From: Methylobacterium hispanicum
GTDB lineage: Bacteria > Pseudomonadota > Alphaproteobacteria > Rhizobiales > Beijerinckiaceae
Length of the DNA: 64,000 nt
Direction: 5' to 3'
NCBI RefSeq assembly: GCF_022179285.1
Contig: NZ_BPQO01000026.1
Span: 1-64,000, forward strand
In this document: positions 1 through 8,240 of the stretch, piece by piece
Layout of the letters: every line of letters starts with the position of its first letter
How positions within the stretch are numbered: position 1 is the stretch's first letter
Program-made: the position numbers and the translations under genes
The notes under the pieces: generated by a model
The model's database searches: none
What the model was told of the DNA's origin: nothing
Seen by the model: the letters and a program-made list of their open reading frames with translations, nothing else

Positions 1-154
1 ATGCCGGTCCGTCCACATCTGCTCTCTCCTCCGTCCTGCCAGACGGATCGTGTATTGGTGACACGAGACAGATGGGGACGGCCGGCGGAGGACCTCAAAC
101 AGGCTCTGAGGCTGGGATCTCGACGTGCGCCGTTCCTTCACTAGATCAGCCGTC

Positions 155-688
155 ATGACGATCATGACGCCCCGAAACCTTGTGCCGGCCCTCTTCCTGC
201 TGGGTCTCGCCTCGCCGGCCGCGGCGCAGACCGCGATCAAGCTGGAGGGCACCTGCGAGAAGCTGGTGATCGCCGGCCAGGACCTCAGCGAGTCCTGCCG
301 GGACGTGCTGACCAACACGGTCGCGCGCAACCGCACGAGCTTCGACTTCGCGGCCGAGGACGGCCGGACGCTGAGCTTCGGCGGCAGCGGCGCCCAGCAG
401 GAGCGCACGGAGGAGAGCGATCCCCTCCAGCCGATCAGCCTCGTCGTTCCGGGCAAGGCCGGCGCGGCGCAGGCGCCGGTCATGGCGGTGGGCGCCTGCC
501 GCTTCTCCACGCCGGAGCCGGGCAAGACCGCGATCACCTGCGAGGCGACCGCGCCCGGGGACAACGCGACCTACGCCGGCACCTTCGTGACGGTGGCCAA
601 AGCAACCGACAAGGCGACCGACAAGGCGACCGACAAGCCGGCCGGGCGGCCGCAGGACGGCGCGCCGGCTCCGGTGCCCGCGAAGTAG
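155..688 (+). CDS. Hypothetical exported protein with a C-terminal Lys-Ala-Thr-Asp repeat
   Basis: I do not recognise this family. The 177-residue product starts with a typical Sec signal peptide (hydrophobic core ending in AAAQT near residue 27), so it should be periplasmic. Four cysteines in the mature part could form disulfides. The tail is low complexity, with KATD repeats followed by a Pro/Ala-rich end. Start choice is uncertain: a GTG at 125 and a second ATG at 164 are in frame, and none has a strong ribosome binding site. I chose 155 because it leaves a normal-length signal peptide. Nothing in the context suggests a specific function. Confidence 0.7.
   Translation: MTIMTPRNLVPALFLLGLASPAAAQTAIKLEGTCEKLVIAGQDLSESCRDVLTNTVARNRTSFDFAAEDGRTLSFGGSGAQQERTEESDPLQPISLVVPGKAGAAQAPVMAVGACRFSTPEPGKTAITCEATAPGDNATYAGTFVTVAKATDKATDKATDKPAGRPQDGAPAPVPAK
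599..646 (+). repeat. 12-bp tandem repeat inside the first gene
   Basis: A 12-bp unit (aaggcgaccgac) occurs twice perfectly at 611-634 and is flanked by two degenerate copies. It keeps the reading frame and encodes the KATD repeat near the C terminus. Unit number could vary between strains by slippage without breaking the gene. Confidence 0.85.
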
Positions 689-875
689 CGCGCCGCGCGC
701 GCGGCCGGGCTGGTCAACCCGGCCCGTCCGTCCCATCTACGCAACGGTCCGCGGCGTCGCACGGCGCACGGACCGGTACGACGCGCGACCGAACCGTCGA
801 GCAGGGTCTTTGACGCGCGTGATCTCGCGAAAAGCCCTGCCCGGCGGGCCCGATCAGACCCCGAGGCCCGACCCG

Positions 876-1790
876 ATGCTCAACGACTTCCCCGCCGGCG
901 ACGCGCCGAAGCCCGGCGCGGCCGACCTGATCAAGGACACCACCACCGCCACCTTCCGGCAGGACGTCATCGCCGAGTCGATGAACCGCCCGGTTCTGGT
1001 CGATTTCTGGGCGCCCTGGTGCGGTCCCTGCAAGCAGCTCACCCCGGTCCTCGAGAAGGCCGTCACGGCGGCGGGCGGCGCGGTCGTGCTCGTCAAGATG
1101 AACATCGACGAGCATCCCTCGATCGCCGGGCAGCTCGGTATCCAGTCCATCCCCGCCGTCATCGCCTTCCAGCGCGGCCAGCCGGTCGACGGCTTCATGG
1201 GCGCCGTCCCCGAGAGCCAGGTGAAGGAGTTCATCGCGCGGCTTGCCGGTCCCGCCGGCCCGAGCCCGATCGAGGCGGCCTTGGAGGAGGCCACCCGCCT
1301 GATCGCGGAGGGCGACCTCGCGGGCGCCTCCGAGATCTACGCGGCGATCCTCGAGCAGGAGCCCGACAACGTCGCCGCGCTCGCCGGCCTCGCCAAGATC
1401 CAGCTCGACGCCGGCGAGCTCGAGAACGCCCGCCAGGTGCTCGCCATGGTGCCGGAGGCCAAGGCCGCCGATCCGGCGCTCGCCGGCATCCGGGCGGCGC
1501 TGGAGCTTGCCGAGCAGGCGGCCTCGCTCGGCGACCTCGCCGGGCTCCAGGCCCGGGTCGAGGCGAACCCGGACGATCACCAGGCCCGCTTCGACCTCGC
1601 GCTGGGCTTGGCCGCCCGGGGCGACCGCACGTCCGCCGTCGATCACCTGATCGAGATCCGCCGTCGCGACCGCGACTGGAACGAGGACGGCGCGCGCAAG
1701 CAGTTGCTGCAGTTCTTCGAGGCCTGGGGCGTGATGGACCCGGACGCGATCCGCGGCCGCCGCAAGCTCTCGACGCTGCTGTTTTCCTGA
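876..1790 (+). CDS. Thioredoxin-TPR fusion protein (YbbN/CnoX family)
   Basis: A 304-residue protein with an N-terminal thioredoxin fold carrying the redox motif WCGPC at residues 48-52, followed by a helical TPR-type region (about residues 130-300). This is the architecture of the YbbN/CnoX family, co-chaperone-like proteins that hold clients, sometimes as mixed disulfides, for DnaK and GroEL. Both active-site cysteines are present here, so true oxidoreductase activity is possible, unlike E. coli YbbN. An in-frame TTG at 810 and GTG at 819 would add about 20 poorly conserved residues; I prefer the ATG at 876. It precedes the Lon-N domain and Trm112 genes on the same strand with short spacing and is probably co-transcribed. 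Confidence 0.88.
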   Translation: MLNDFPAGDAPKPGAADLIKDTTTATFRQDVIAESMNRPVLVDFWAPWCGPCKQLTPVLEKAVTAAGGAVVLVKMNIDEHPSIAGQLGIQSIPAVIAFQRGQPVDGFMGAVPESQVKEFIARLAGPAGPSPIEAALEEATRLIAEGDLAGASEIYAAILEQEPDNVAALAGLAKIQLDAGELENARQVLAMVPEAKAADPALAGIRAALELAEQAASLGDLAGLQARVEANPDDHQARFDLALGLAARGDRTSAVDHLIEIRRRDRDWNEDGARKQLLQFFEAWGVMDPDAIRGRRKLSTLLFS

Positions 1791-1812
1791 GGCGGCATCC
1801 GAGAGAGGCGCC

Positions 1813-2484
1813 ATGAGCACGCATGCGGGCTACCGGAGCCCGGCCGATTGCCCGGCCGTGATCCCGGTCTTTCCCCTGCCCGGAGCCCTGCTGCTGCCGC
1901 GGGGCCAGATGCCGCTCAACATCTTCGAGCCGCGCTACCTCGCGATGGTGGACGACGCGCTCCGGACCGACCGGGTCATCGGCATGATCCAGCCGGATCC
2001 GGAAGGGTCGGGCGGCTCGCCGATGAACCCGCGCCTCTACCGGGTCGGTTGCCTCGGGCGGCTGACCCAGTTCGCCGAGACCGGCGACGGGCGCTACCTG
2101 ATCTCGCTCACCGGGATCAGCCGCTTCCGGATCGAGAGCGAACTCGCCACCGCCAGCGCCTACCGGCGCTGCCAGGTCTCCTACGACGACTTCGCGGTGG
2201 ACTTCGCGGCGCGGGCGGGCGAGGAGCGGGTCGACCGCGAGGGCGTGCTCAAGGCGCTGCGCGACTTCGTGGAGTCGAACGACCTCAAGGTCGACTGGGC
2301 GGGGATCGAGGAGGCGCCGAACGAGGCCCTCGTCAACGCGCTCTGCATGATGAGCCCCTTCGGCGTGCGCGAGAAGCAGGCCATGCTGGAGGCGCAGGAC
2401 CTGAAGACGCGGGCCGAGATCCTGATCGCGGTCACGCAGATGGAACTGGTGCGCGGATCCGGCCCCGAGCCGACGCTGCAATGA
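1813..2484 (+). CDS. Lon N-terminal (LON substrate-binding) domain protein
   Basis: A 223-residue stand-alone homologue of the N-terminal substrate-binding domain of Lon protease. The start of the domain is clear (IPVFPLPGALLLPRGQMPLN, then IFEPRY), and there is no AAA+ module or protease module. Such proteins are widespread in alphaproteobacteria; their substrate is not established, and adaptor or substrate-recognition roles are inferred. The ATG at 1813 has a purine-rich GAGAGAGGCG just upstream. The gene starts 22 bp after the thioredoxin-TPR stop and is followed 19 bp later by the Trm112-like gene, suggesting one transcript. Confidence 0.88.
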   Translation: MSTHAGYRSPADCPAVIPVFPLPGALLLPRGQMPLNIFEPRYLAMVDDALRTDRVIGMIQPDPEGSGGSPMNPRLYRVGCLGRLTQFAETGDGRYLISLTGISRFRIESELATASAYRRCQVSYDDFAVDFAARAGEERVDREGVLKALRDFVESNDLKVDWAGIEEAPNEALVNALCMMSPFGVREKQAMLEAQDLKTRAEILIAVTQMELVRGSGPEPTLQ

Positions 2485-2503
2485 CGAGAGAGGTGAGCGA
2501 GAC

Positions 2504-2716
2504 GTGAGCATGGCCAACGAGATCACCACCCCTGTCGAGGCGACCCGCGTCGATCCGAAGCTCCTGGAGATCCTGGTCTGCCCGCTGACCAAGCAGACGC
2601 TGGAGTACGACGCCGGCCGCCAGGAGCTGATCAGCCGCTCGGCCAAGCTCGCCTACCCGATCCGCGACGGCATCCCGATCATGCTGCCCGAGGAGGCCCG
2701 CCCGCTGACCGATTGA
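2504..2716 (+). CDS. Trm112/UPF0434 family small protein
   Basis: A 70-residue protein matching the UPF0434/Trm112 family (LLEILVCPLTKQTLEYD, then LAYPIRDGIPIML). Trm112 proteins activate and stabilise S-adenosylmethionine-dependent methyltransferases acting on tRNA, rRNA and release factors; the bacterial partner here is unknown. Many homologues have a CPxC zinc motif, whereas this one reads CPLT, so one zinc ligand is missing, as I recall for other alphaproteobacterial members. Start is GTG at 2504, with an ATG two codons later at 2510. It is the last gene of a probable three-gene operon. Confidence 0.85.
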   Translation: MSMANEITTPVEATRVDPKLLEILVCPLTKQTLEYDAGRQELISRSAKLAYPIRDGIPIMLPEEARPLTD

Positions 2717-2725
2717 GCCCGGCCG

Positions 2726-3160
2726 TCAGCGGTTCGGGTCGCGCCGGATCTGGTTGATGTTCTCGTTCGAGAGGTCGGCCGAGATGTTGTCGGCGCGCGG
2801 CACTCGGCCACCGGCCGGGTAGTGGTAGGTGAAGCGTGGCCGGCCCGGGACCTGCTCTGGCTGACCGGCACGGAGCTTGCGCAGGTAATCCGCCCCGTCC
2901 CGATCGGTGAAGGGCTGGCGCGCCTCGCCGCAGCCCTCGCAGACCGAGACCAGCCAGGACTGCCACAGGCCGTCCGTGCGTTGCTGCATCGACTCGGCGC
3001 GCTCGCGATGGGCCGAGGCCAGCGTGACGGTGTCGAGATCGCTCTGCTGGGCGGGCTTGGGCAGGCTGCCGAGCCGATCGAGCGCGGCCTTGCCGCCGTC
3101 CTGGGCCCGCGCGCCCGCGGTGAGCAGGATCAGGACGGCGAGCGACGATCTCCCGGCCAT
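2726..3160 (-). CDS. Hypothetical exported protein
   Basis: A 144-residue protein with a short signal peptide (about 19 residues ending in GARAQ). The mature part has an isolated CxxC (VCEGCGEA) about halfway, which could bind a metal or form a disulfide. I cannot assign a family. It converges on the Trm112-like gene with only 9 bp between stops. The start ATG at 3160 gives a well-formed signal peptide. Confidence 0.7.
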   Translation of the reverse strand: MAGRSSLAVLILLTAGARAQDGGKAALDRLGSLPKPAQQSDLDTVTLASAHRERAESMQQRTDGLWQSWLVSVCEGCGEARQPFTDRDGADYLRKLRAGQPEQVPGRPRFTYHYPAGGRVPRADNISADLSNENINQIRRDPNR

Positions 3161-3706
3161 GGCGTCGTCCTCCGGAGTGGCTTCGCGGTTGCCCGGGGAG
3201 AATGGGCCGCCGGTCGATCGGTTGCTGCCCGAGCGGGCGGCCGGTCCGGCGCAAAGGGATTAGGGCAAGGGCCCCGGGGCGGGTTCAGACGCGGTCTGCG
3301 TACTGCGCCTCGCCGTTGCCGAACGACCCGTTCGCTGCCCTCACCTCCGCGAGGTTGATGGAGACGTCCTCCGGCCGCAGGCACGCCCGCGCCGGGAGCC
3401 GCGCGCGGTCGCGGCCCTGCGCCTCGTCGGCGCGGCCTTCCGCGCGGCTGCGACCGTTTGAACCGGGGCCCGGCCGATTCAGCTCCCATACAGATACACT
3501 CGGGCACGTGACGGGTCGGGATCTGAACAAGCCCGACGTCCCGACAGCAAAGCTTGGGCGTTCGCAAGAATTCGGCGTCATATTCTCGCCGTTTCCCAGA
3601 TCTAACCGGGCGTATCGCCTGAATGACGGACCCGAAGGGTCTCGCAACGAGAAAACGCCGCGCGGCTCGCGCGACGAGCCATACGATTCTGCCTCATGGG
3701 GAGCAC
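3161..3706. other. Gene-poor interval with possible degraded exported-protein remnant
   Basis: This 546-bp divergent interval has no gene I would call with confidence. At 3285-3371 the minus strand reads a non-shadow-like peptide (about SINLAEVRAANGSFGNGEAQ) that ends in a proper stop but has no convincing start or signal peptide, so it may be the tail of a decayed small gene. The AT-richer stretch 3485-3620 is the likely promoter region of the gene at 3707. Confidence 0.4.
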
Positions 3707-4102
3707 ATGACCTCGACCTTCACCGCCCTCCGCCTCGCTGCCGGCCTCGCCCTCTCGGGCCTCCTGCCGGCCACAGCCGCCCAGGCGGGGGACTACACCG
3801 GCACGTGGCGCGTCGAGCTGGTGACCGAGAGCGGGATCTGCGACAGCCGCTACAGCTACGCCGTCTCGATCCAGGAGGGGCAGGTGCGCCTCGCCTCCGC
3901 GGCCGAGGCCGGAACCCGGATGAGCGGGCGCGTCGAGGCGGACGGCACGGTGGGGCTCACGGTCTCGAACGGTGGCACCAGCGGTGCCGCCTCGGGGCGC
4001 CTCCAGGCCCAGACCGGCGCTGGCACCTGGAAGGTCTCGTCCCTGTGCTCCGGCCGCTGGACGGCGCGGCGCGGCAACACCCGCACCGCCCAGGCCGAGT
4101 GA
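3707..4102 (+). CDS. Hypothetical exported protein
   Basis: A 131-residue protein with a clear signal peptide (cleavage likely after AAQAG near residue 25), so probably periplasmic. The mature region begins DYTGTWRVEL and is rich in Gly, Ser and Thr, compatible with a small beta-barrel; two cysteines lie well apart. The TGTW opening resembles small secreted proteins annotated only as hypothetical in methylobacteria. The ATG at 3707 is preceded by GGGGAG at good spacing; an in-frame upstream ATG at 3623 would bury the signal peptide and is rejected. Confidence 0.7.
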   Translation: MTSTFTALRLAAGLALSGLLPATAAQAGDYTGTWRVELVTESGICDSRYSYAVSIQEGQVRLASAAEAGTRMSGRVEADGTVGLTVSNGGTSGAASGRLQAQTGAGTWKVSSLCSGRWTARRGNTRTAQAE

Positions 4103-4117
4103 TCCCGGCGCGACGGC

Positions 4118-4477
4118 CTACGCCGTCGCCAGCCAGGCGCGCGCCTCCTCGAGGCGGGCGCGCTCGAACACCCGGATCTGCGCGGGCGAGACGAAATTGA
4201 AGGTCTCGGCCAGCGCCTTCAGCCAGGGGGCGTCGGTGACGAGCGCGACGTGGCTGACGCTCTTCATCATCGAGAGGCCGAAGCGCGGGTCCTTGAAGAA
4301 GGCCGCGGGCTCCATGCCCTCGAAGGCGCGGATGTCCTCCAAGAGCTTGAGCTTGCCGCCCCGGTCGAGGTCGGCCTTCATCGCGGTCATGGCCGCGTCC
4401 ATCTCCGCGTCGGTGATCTTCCCGTCGACCACGATCTCGGCGACGTTGGTGTCCGGCTTCTTGGTGTAGCTCAGCAC
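4118..4477 (-). CDS. STAS/SpoIIAA-like domain protein
   Basis: A 119-residue protein resembling the SpoIIAA-like family: an alternating strand/helix pattern with VDGKITDAEMDA near the N terminus and a conserved WLKAL region towards the C terminus. Family members share the fold of anti-sigma-factor antagonists and lipid-binding STAS domains, but the residues that would mark a phosphorylatable antagonist are not obvious. The start is GTG at 4477. It lies just downstream of priA on the same strand, though the 41-bp gap gives no proof of co-transcription. Confidence 0.75.
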   Translation of the reverse strand: MLSYTKKPDTNVAEIVVDGKITDAEMDAAMTAMKADLDRGGKLKLLEDIRAFEGMEPAAFFKDPRFGLSMMKSVSHVALVTDAPWLKALAETFNFVSPAQIRVFERARLEEARAWLATA

Positions 4478-4518
4478 TGATCGGGCTCCTCAGGGGGCCG
4501 TTGCGGCGCGCCACTCTC

Positions 4519-6798
4519 CTACAAAAAGCTCTGCGGGTCGACATCGACCGCCACGCGCACGCTTCCGCGAGGCTTCGGCGCGCGCGCCAGCCAGTCGCGC
4601 AGGTAGCTCTGCAGATCGACGTTGCGCTCGGTCTTCACGAGCAGGCGGAAGCGGTAGCGCCCGCGCACCAGGGCGAGCGGCGCCTCGGCGGGGCCGAGCA
4701 CCATGGCGCCGGGCGGCGGCTCGGCCGTGCGGGCGAGCGCCTGCCCCTGCGCCTCCGCGGCCTCGCGCTCGGCTGCCGAGACGATGAGCGCGGCGAGCCG
4801 CCCGAAGGGCGGCAGGCCCGCGGCCTCGCGCGCGGCCACCTCTTCGGCGTAGAAGCGCTCGGCGTCGCCCGAGAGCAGGGCGGCGATCACCGGGTGGGTC
4901 GGCTGGTAGGTCTGGACCAGCGCCCGCCCCGGCCGCTCGCCGCGTCCCGCGCGGCCCGTGACCTGCTGCAGCAGCTGGAAGGTGCGCTCGGCCGCCCGCG
5001 GATCGCCGGAGGTCAGGCCGATATCGGCGTCGAGCACGCCCACCAGCGTCAGGTGCGGGAAGTTGTGGCCCTTGGCCACGAGCTGCGTGCCCACCACGAT
5101 GTCGCATTCCCCGGCCGCCACCGCCTCCAGCTCCAGGCGCAGCCGCTCGGCGCCGCCTGGGAAGTCGCTCGACAGCACGATGATGCGCCGGTCGGGGAAC
5201 AGCTCGGAGACTTCCTCCGCGATGCGCTCGACGCCCGGCCCGCAGGCGGTGAGGTTGTCGAAGGTGCCGCACTCCGTGCAGGCCTGCGGGCGCGGCTCGG
5301 CGTAGCCGCACTGGTGGCAGACCAGCGCTTTGCGGAAGCGGTGCTCGACGAGCCAGGTCGAGCAGTTGCGGCAGCGGTAGCGGTGGCCGCAGGCCCGGCA
5401 CAGCGTCAGCGGTGCGTAGCCGCGACGGTTGAGGAAGAGCAGCGACTGCTCGCCGGCTGCGAGGTTCGCCTTGACGGCGTTGATCAGCGGCGGGCTCAGG
5501 AAACGGCCGCGTTCCGGCCCGTCGAGGCGCATGTCGATCGCCCGGATGTCGGGCAGGCGCCGCCCGCCGAAGCGCTCGGGCAGGCGGACGTGGCGGTAGC
5601 GCCCGCGCTCGGCGTTGACCCGGCTCTCGATCGAGGGCGTGGCGGAGGCCAGCACCACGGGGCAGCCCTCCAGGCGCCCGCGCACCACCGCCATGTCGCG
5701 GGCGTGGTAGTGCACGCCGTCCTCCTGCTTGTAGGCGGATTCGTGCTCCTCATCGACAACGATGAGGCCGAGTTTTCGGAAGGGCAGGAACAGGGCCGAG
5801 CGGGCGCCGACCACGACGCGCGCCTCGCCCGCCGCCACGGCCGCCCGCAGGCGCTCGCGCCGCCGCCCGCCGACGCCCGAGTGCCACGCGGCCGGGCGCA
5901 CCCCGAAGCGGGCGGCGAAGCGGTCGAGGAACTGCGCGGTCAGCGCGATCTCGGGCATCAGGATCAGGGCCTGCCGGCCCGCCCGGACGCAGTGCGCCAC
6001 GGCCTCGAAATAGACCTCGGTCTTGCCGGAGCCGGTGACGCCTTCGAGGAGGACCGGGCCGGGGGCCGCCGGCTCGGCATGGGCTAGGCTCTCTCCGGAC
6101 CCGCGTGATGCTCCCTCTCCCGCACGGGAGAGGGAACCCGCGCCCGGTCCGGCAGGGTTCGGGTCCGCCGCCGGGAGAAGCGCTGTGCCCGGTCCGGCGA
6201 TCAGCGCGATCGCCGCCGCCTCCTGCGCGTCCGAGAGCGGCACCCGCGGGTGGTCCGGGTCGGGCGGGGGCGCCACCGCCTCGGGCTCGACCGCGACGGC
6301 CTCCAGCGCGCCGTCGTCGATCAGCCCGTCCACGACGCCGAGCGAGACGCCCGCCGCCTTGGCGAGCGCGCTCTTGCCGTGGAGCGCGCCGTCGGCGGCG
6401 GCCTCCAGCACCTTCCGGCGGGCGGGCGTCGCGCGGGCGGGCGTCTTGCCGGAGACGCGCACGCCGACGCGGGCGGTCTCGCGGGCGGCGGCCTCGTCGG
6501 GTAGGCGCAGCACCATGGCGAGCGCCGAGCCCTTCGGGGCGAGCGTGTAGCGGGCGATCCAATCGACCAGCTTGCGCAGCGGCTCGGAGAGGGGCGGGGC
6601 ATCGACCCGGCCCGTCACCGGGCGCAGGTTCGAGCCGCCGGCCGTGTGCGCCAGCCCCCAGACCACGCCGACCGTCTCGCGCGGCCCGAGCGGCACCTGC
6701 ACCACGTCGCCCTCCGCGAGGCGCAGACCCTCGGGCACGACGTAGCTGTAGGCCGTGTCGAGGGCGAGGGGGATCAGGATCTCGGCGACGTCGGTCAT
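4519..6798 (-). CDS. priA: Primosomal replication protein N' (helicase PriA)
   Basis: A 759-residue 3'-to-5' superfamily 2 helicase that reloads the replisome at collapsed forks. Visible elements are the N-terminal DNA-binding domain, Walker A GVTGSGKTE (about residue 242), Walker B VDEEHE, and the cysteine-rich zinc region with CRACG, CRNC, CHQCG and CTEC. The ATG at 6798 fits the family start (MTDVAEILIPL); an upstream ATG at 6885 would add 29 unrelated residues. Unusual: about 40 Gly/Ala/Pro/Ser-rich residues (roughly 200-240) sit immediately before Walker A, and part of this stretch is encoded by a perfect 10-bp-arm palindrome of the type otherwise found between genes. The catalytic motifs look intact, so the protein is probably functional. 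Confidence 0.95.
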   Translation of the reverse strand: MTDVAEILIPLALDTAYSYVVPEGLRLAEGDVVQVPLGPRETVGVVWGLAHTAGGSNLRPVTGRVDAPPLSEPLRKLVDWIARYTLAPKGSALAMVLRLPDEAAARETARVGVRVSGKTPARATPARRKVLEAAADGALHGKSALAKAAGVSLGVVDGLIDDGALEAVAVEPEAVAPPPDPDHPRVPLSDAQEAAAIALIAGPGTALLPAADPNPAGPGAGSLSRAGEGASRGSGESLAHAEPAAPGPVLLEGVTGSGKTEVYFEAVAHCVRAGRQALILMPEIALTAQFLDRFAARFGVRPAAWHSGVGGRRRERLRAAVAAGEARVVVGARSALFLPFRKLGLIVVDEEHESAYKQEDGVHYHARDMAVVRGRLEGCPVVLASATPSIESRVNAERGRYRHVRLPERFGGRRLPDIRAIDMRLDGPERGRFLSPPLINAVKANLAAGEQSLLFLNRRGYAPLTLCRACGHRYRCRNCSTWLVEHRFRKALVCHQCGYAEPRPQACTECGTFDNLTACGPGVERIAEEVSELFPDRRIIVLSSDFPGGAERLRLELEAVAAGECDIVVGTQLVAKGHNFPHLTLVGVLDADIGLTSGDPRAAERTFQLLQQVTGRAGRGERPGRALVQTYQPTHPVIAALLSGDAERFYAEEVAAREAAGLPPFGRLAALIVSAAEREAAEAQGQALARTAEPPPGAMVLGPAEAPLALVRGRYRFRLLVKTERNVDLQSYLRDWLARAPKPRGSVRVAVDVDPQSFL
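6112..6135. repeat. Palindromic repeat inside the priA reading frame
   Basis: Perfect inverted repeat with arms of 10 bp (tccctctccc and gggagaggga) and a GCAC loop. Related hairpins lie at 27807, 40669, 50876 and 62701 between genes. Here the element falls within priA, in frame, in the low-complexity insert just before Walker A. Confidence 0.85.
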
Positions 6799-6888
6799 GG
6801 AATCCGGGTTCGCGGGGTTTTCCGAGCCCCGTTCCGGGTCCGTACCATAGGGCGCGGGAAAATGCGGCGCCCGGTGTCGCCGCAACGC

Positions 6889-8064
6889 TCAGCGCCGCCG
6901 CAACGTGCGGGCGAGCGGGATCGCCGCGAGGCTCAAGCCCGCCATCGCCCAGAAGGCCCGCGTCCCGAACGCGGCGTAGAGCGGGCCGGAGGCCAGCGTC
7001 ACCAGGGCGCCGGCGAGGCCCAGGCCGACGCTGCCGTAGAGCGTGAGCGCGGTGGCGCGCAGGCGGACCGGCACCCTCTCCGCGATGAGCCCGAGGCAGG
7101 CGAGGTGCAGGAGCGCGAAGCTGAGGCCGTGCAGGGCCTGTGCGCCGACGAGCCAGGGCAGGGCGACGGTCTGCGCCGCGATCGCCCAGCGCAGCGCGCC
7201 GGCGGCGGCGGCCAGAGCGAGACCGCCCGCGAGGCCGGTCCGCTCGAGGAGGGGCTGGCCGAGAACCAGGAAGACCAGAACCTCGGCGGCCACGGCCTCG
7301 GCCCAGAGCAGCCCCGCCATCCCCGCCCCGATCCCGGAGGTGCGCCAGAGGATCATCGCGAAGGCCTCGTGCAGGCCGTGCGCGCCGATCACCAGGGCGG
7401 CGATCAGGAGCGTCCGGCGGAAGGGCCCCGGGCGCAGAAGGGCGCCGAGGCTCGGTTCCGGCCCGGGGCCCGGTCCCGTGCCGGCTCCCGGACCGGCCGA
7501 CCCGCCGGCCTCGGCGCGACCGTCCGGCAGGCGCCCGGCGAGGCCGCCCGCGGCGACGAACAGCGCGGCACCGGCCAGGATCGCCGCCGACAGGCCGCGG
7601 GCCTCCACGAGCCATCCCGCCGCGACCGAGGCCGCGATGAACGCCGCCGAGCCCGCTGCCCGGACATGCCCGTACGCGAAGGCGGCGCCCCCGCGCGCCG
7701 CGCCGAGCGCCAGGGCGTCCGCGAGCGGGGCCAGCGGCGCGGTCGCGACCGCGTAGGCGAGGCCGGCCGCGAGCACCGGCCAGAAGCCGTGGACCGGCAG
7801 GTGCGCCGCCGCGCACAGCCCCGCCCCGACCGCGCTCGCGGCCAGGATCGGGCGGGCGGCGTCGCGCGCGTCGGCGAGGCGGCCGGCGAGCGGGGCGGCG
7901 ACGAGGCGCACCAGGGTCGCGGCCGCCAGGACGAGACCGATCGCCTCGGGCGTGAGCCCGCGGGCGGCCATCAGGTTCGGCAGGAGCGGGGAGAGGCAGC
8001 CATAGGCGCCGTAGAGACCGGCATAGAGCGCGAGATAGCGCGCGAACCCGCCCCGTCCCGCCAC
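6889..8064 (-). CDS. Major facilitator superfamily transporter
   Basis: A 391-residue inner-membrane protein with about twelve hydrophobic segments and the usual short cytoplasmic linker in the middle (near residue 190-200, Gly/Pro-rich). The start (FARYLALYAGLYGAYG) and the overall pattern resemble the phenylpropionate-permease/LacY-like branch of MFS proton symporters. The substrate cannot be predicted. The start codon is GTG at 8064. The gene is divergent from the ABC ATPase at 8241 and lies 90 bp upstream of priA on the same strand. Confidence 0.85.
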   Translation of the reverse strand: MAGRGGFARYLALYAGLYGAYGCLSPLLPNLMAARGLTPEAIGLVLAAATLVRLVAAPLAGRLADARDAARPILAASAVGAGLCAAAHLPVHGFWPVLAAGLAYAVATAPLAPLADALALGAARGGAAFAYGHVRAAGSAAFIAASVAAGWLVEARGLSAAILAGAALFVAAGGLAGRLPDGRAEAGGSAGPGAGTGPGPGPEPSLGALLRPGPFRRTLLIAALVIGAHGLHEAFAMILWRTSGIGAGMAGLLWAEAVAAEVLVFLVLGQPLLERTGLAGGLALAAAAGALRWAIAAQTVALPWLVGAQALHGLSFALLHLACLGLIAERVPVRLRATALTLYGSVGLGLAGALVTLASGPLYAAFGTRAFWAMAGLSLAAIPLARTLRRR

Positions 8065-8240
8065 GTCGTCCCCCGGCCGCCCGACACGTACCAGCCTATA
8101 CCGGATTGCGCCGGCCGGGGCGCCGCGTCAGGAACGGCCGATGCAGCGCGCGCGTCCGAATCCATCCCTTTCCCGTCCGGACGGAGGCGCGGCTCCGTCG
8201 TCCCGCCGAAGAGGCGGCGCGGCGAGCCCGGGGCGCGCCG

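Noticed and set aside
599..646. Short tandem repeats (599-646, 48376-48401, 52032-52063) as a CRISPR array
   Set aside because: Units are 11-12 bp without spacers, and no cas gene is present.
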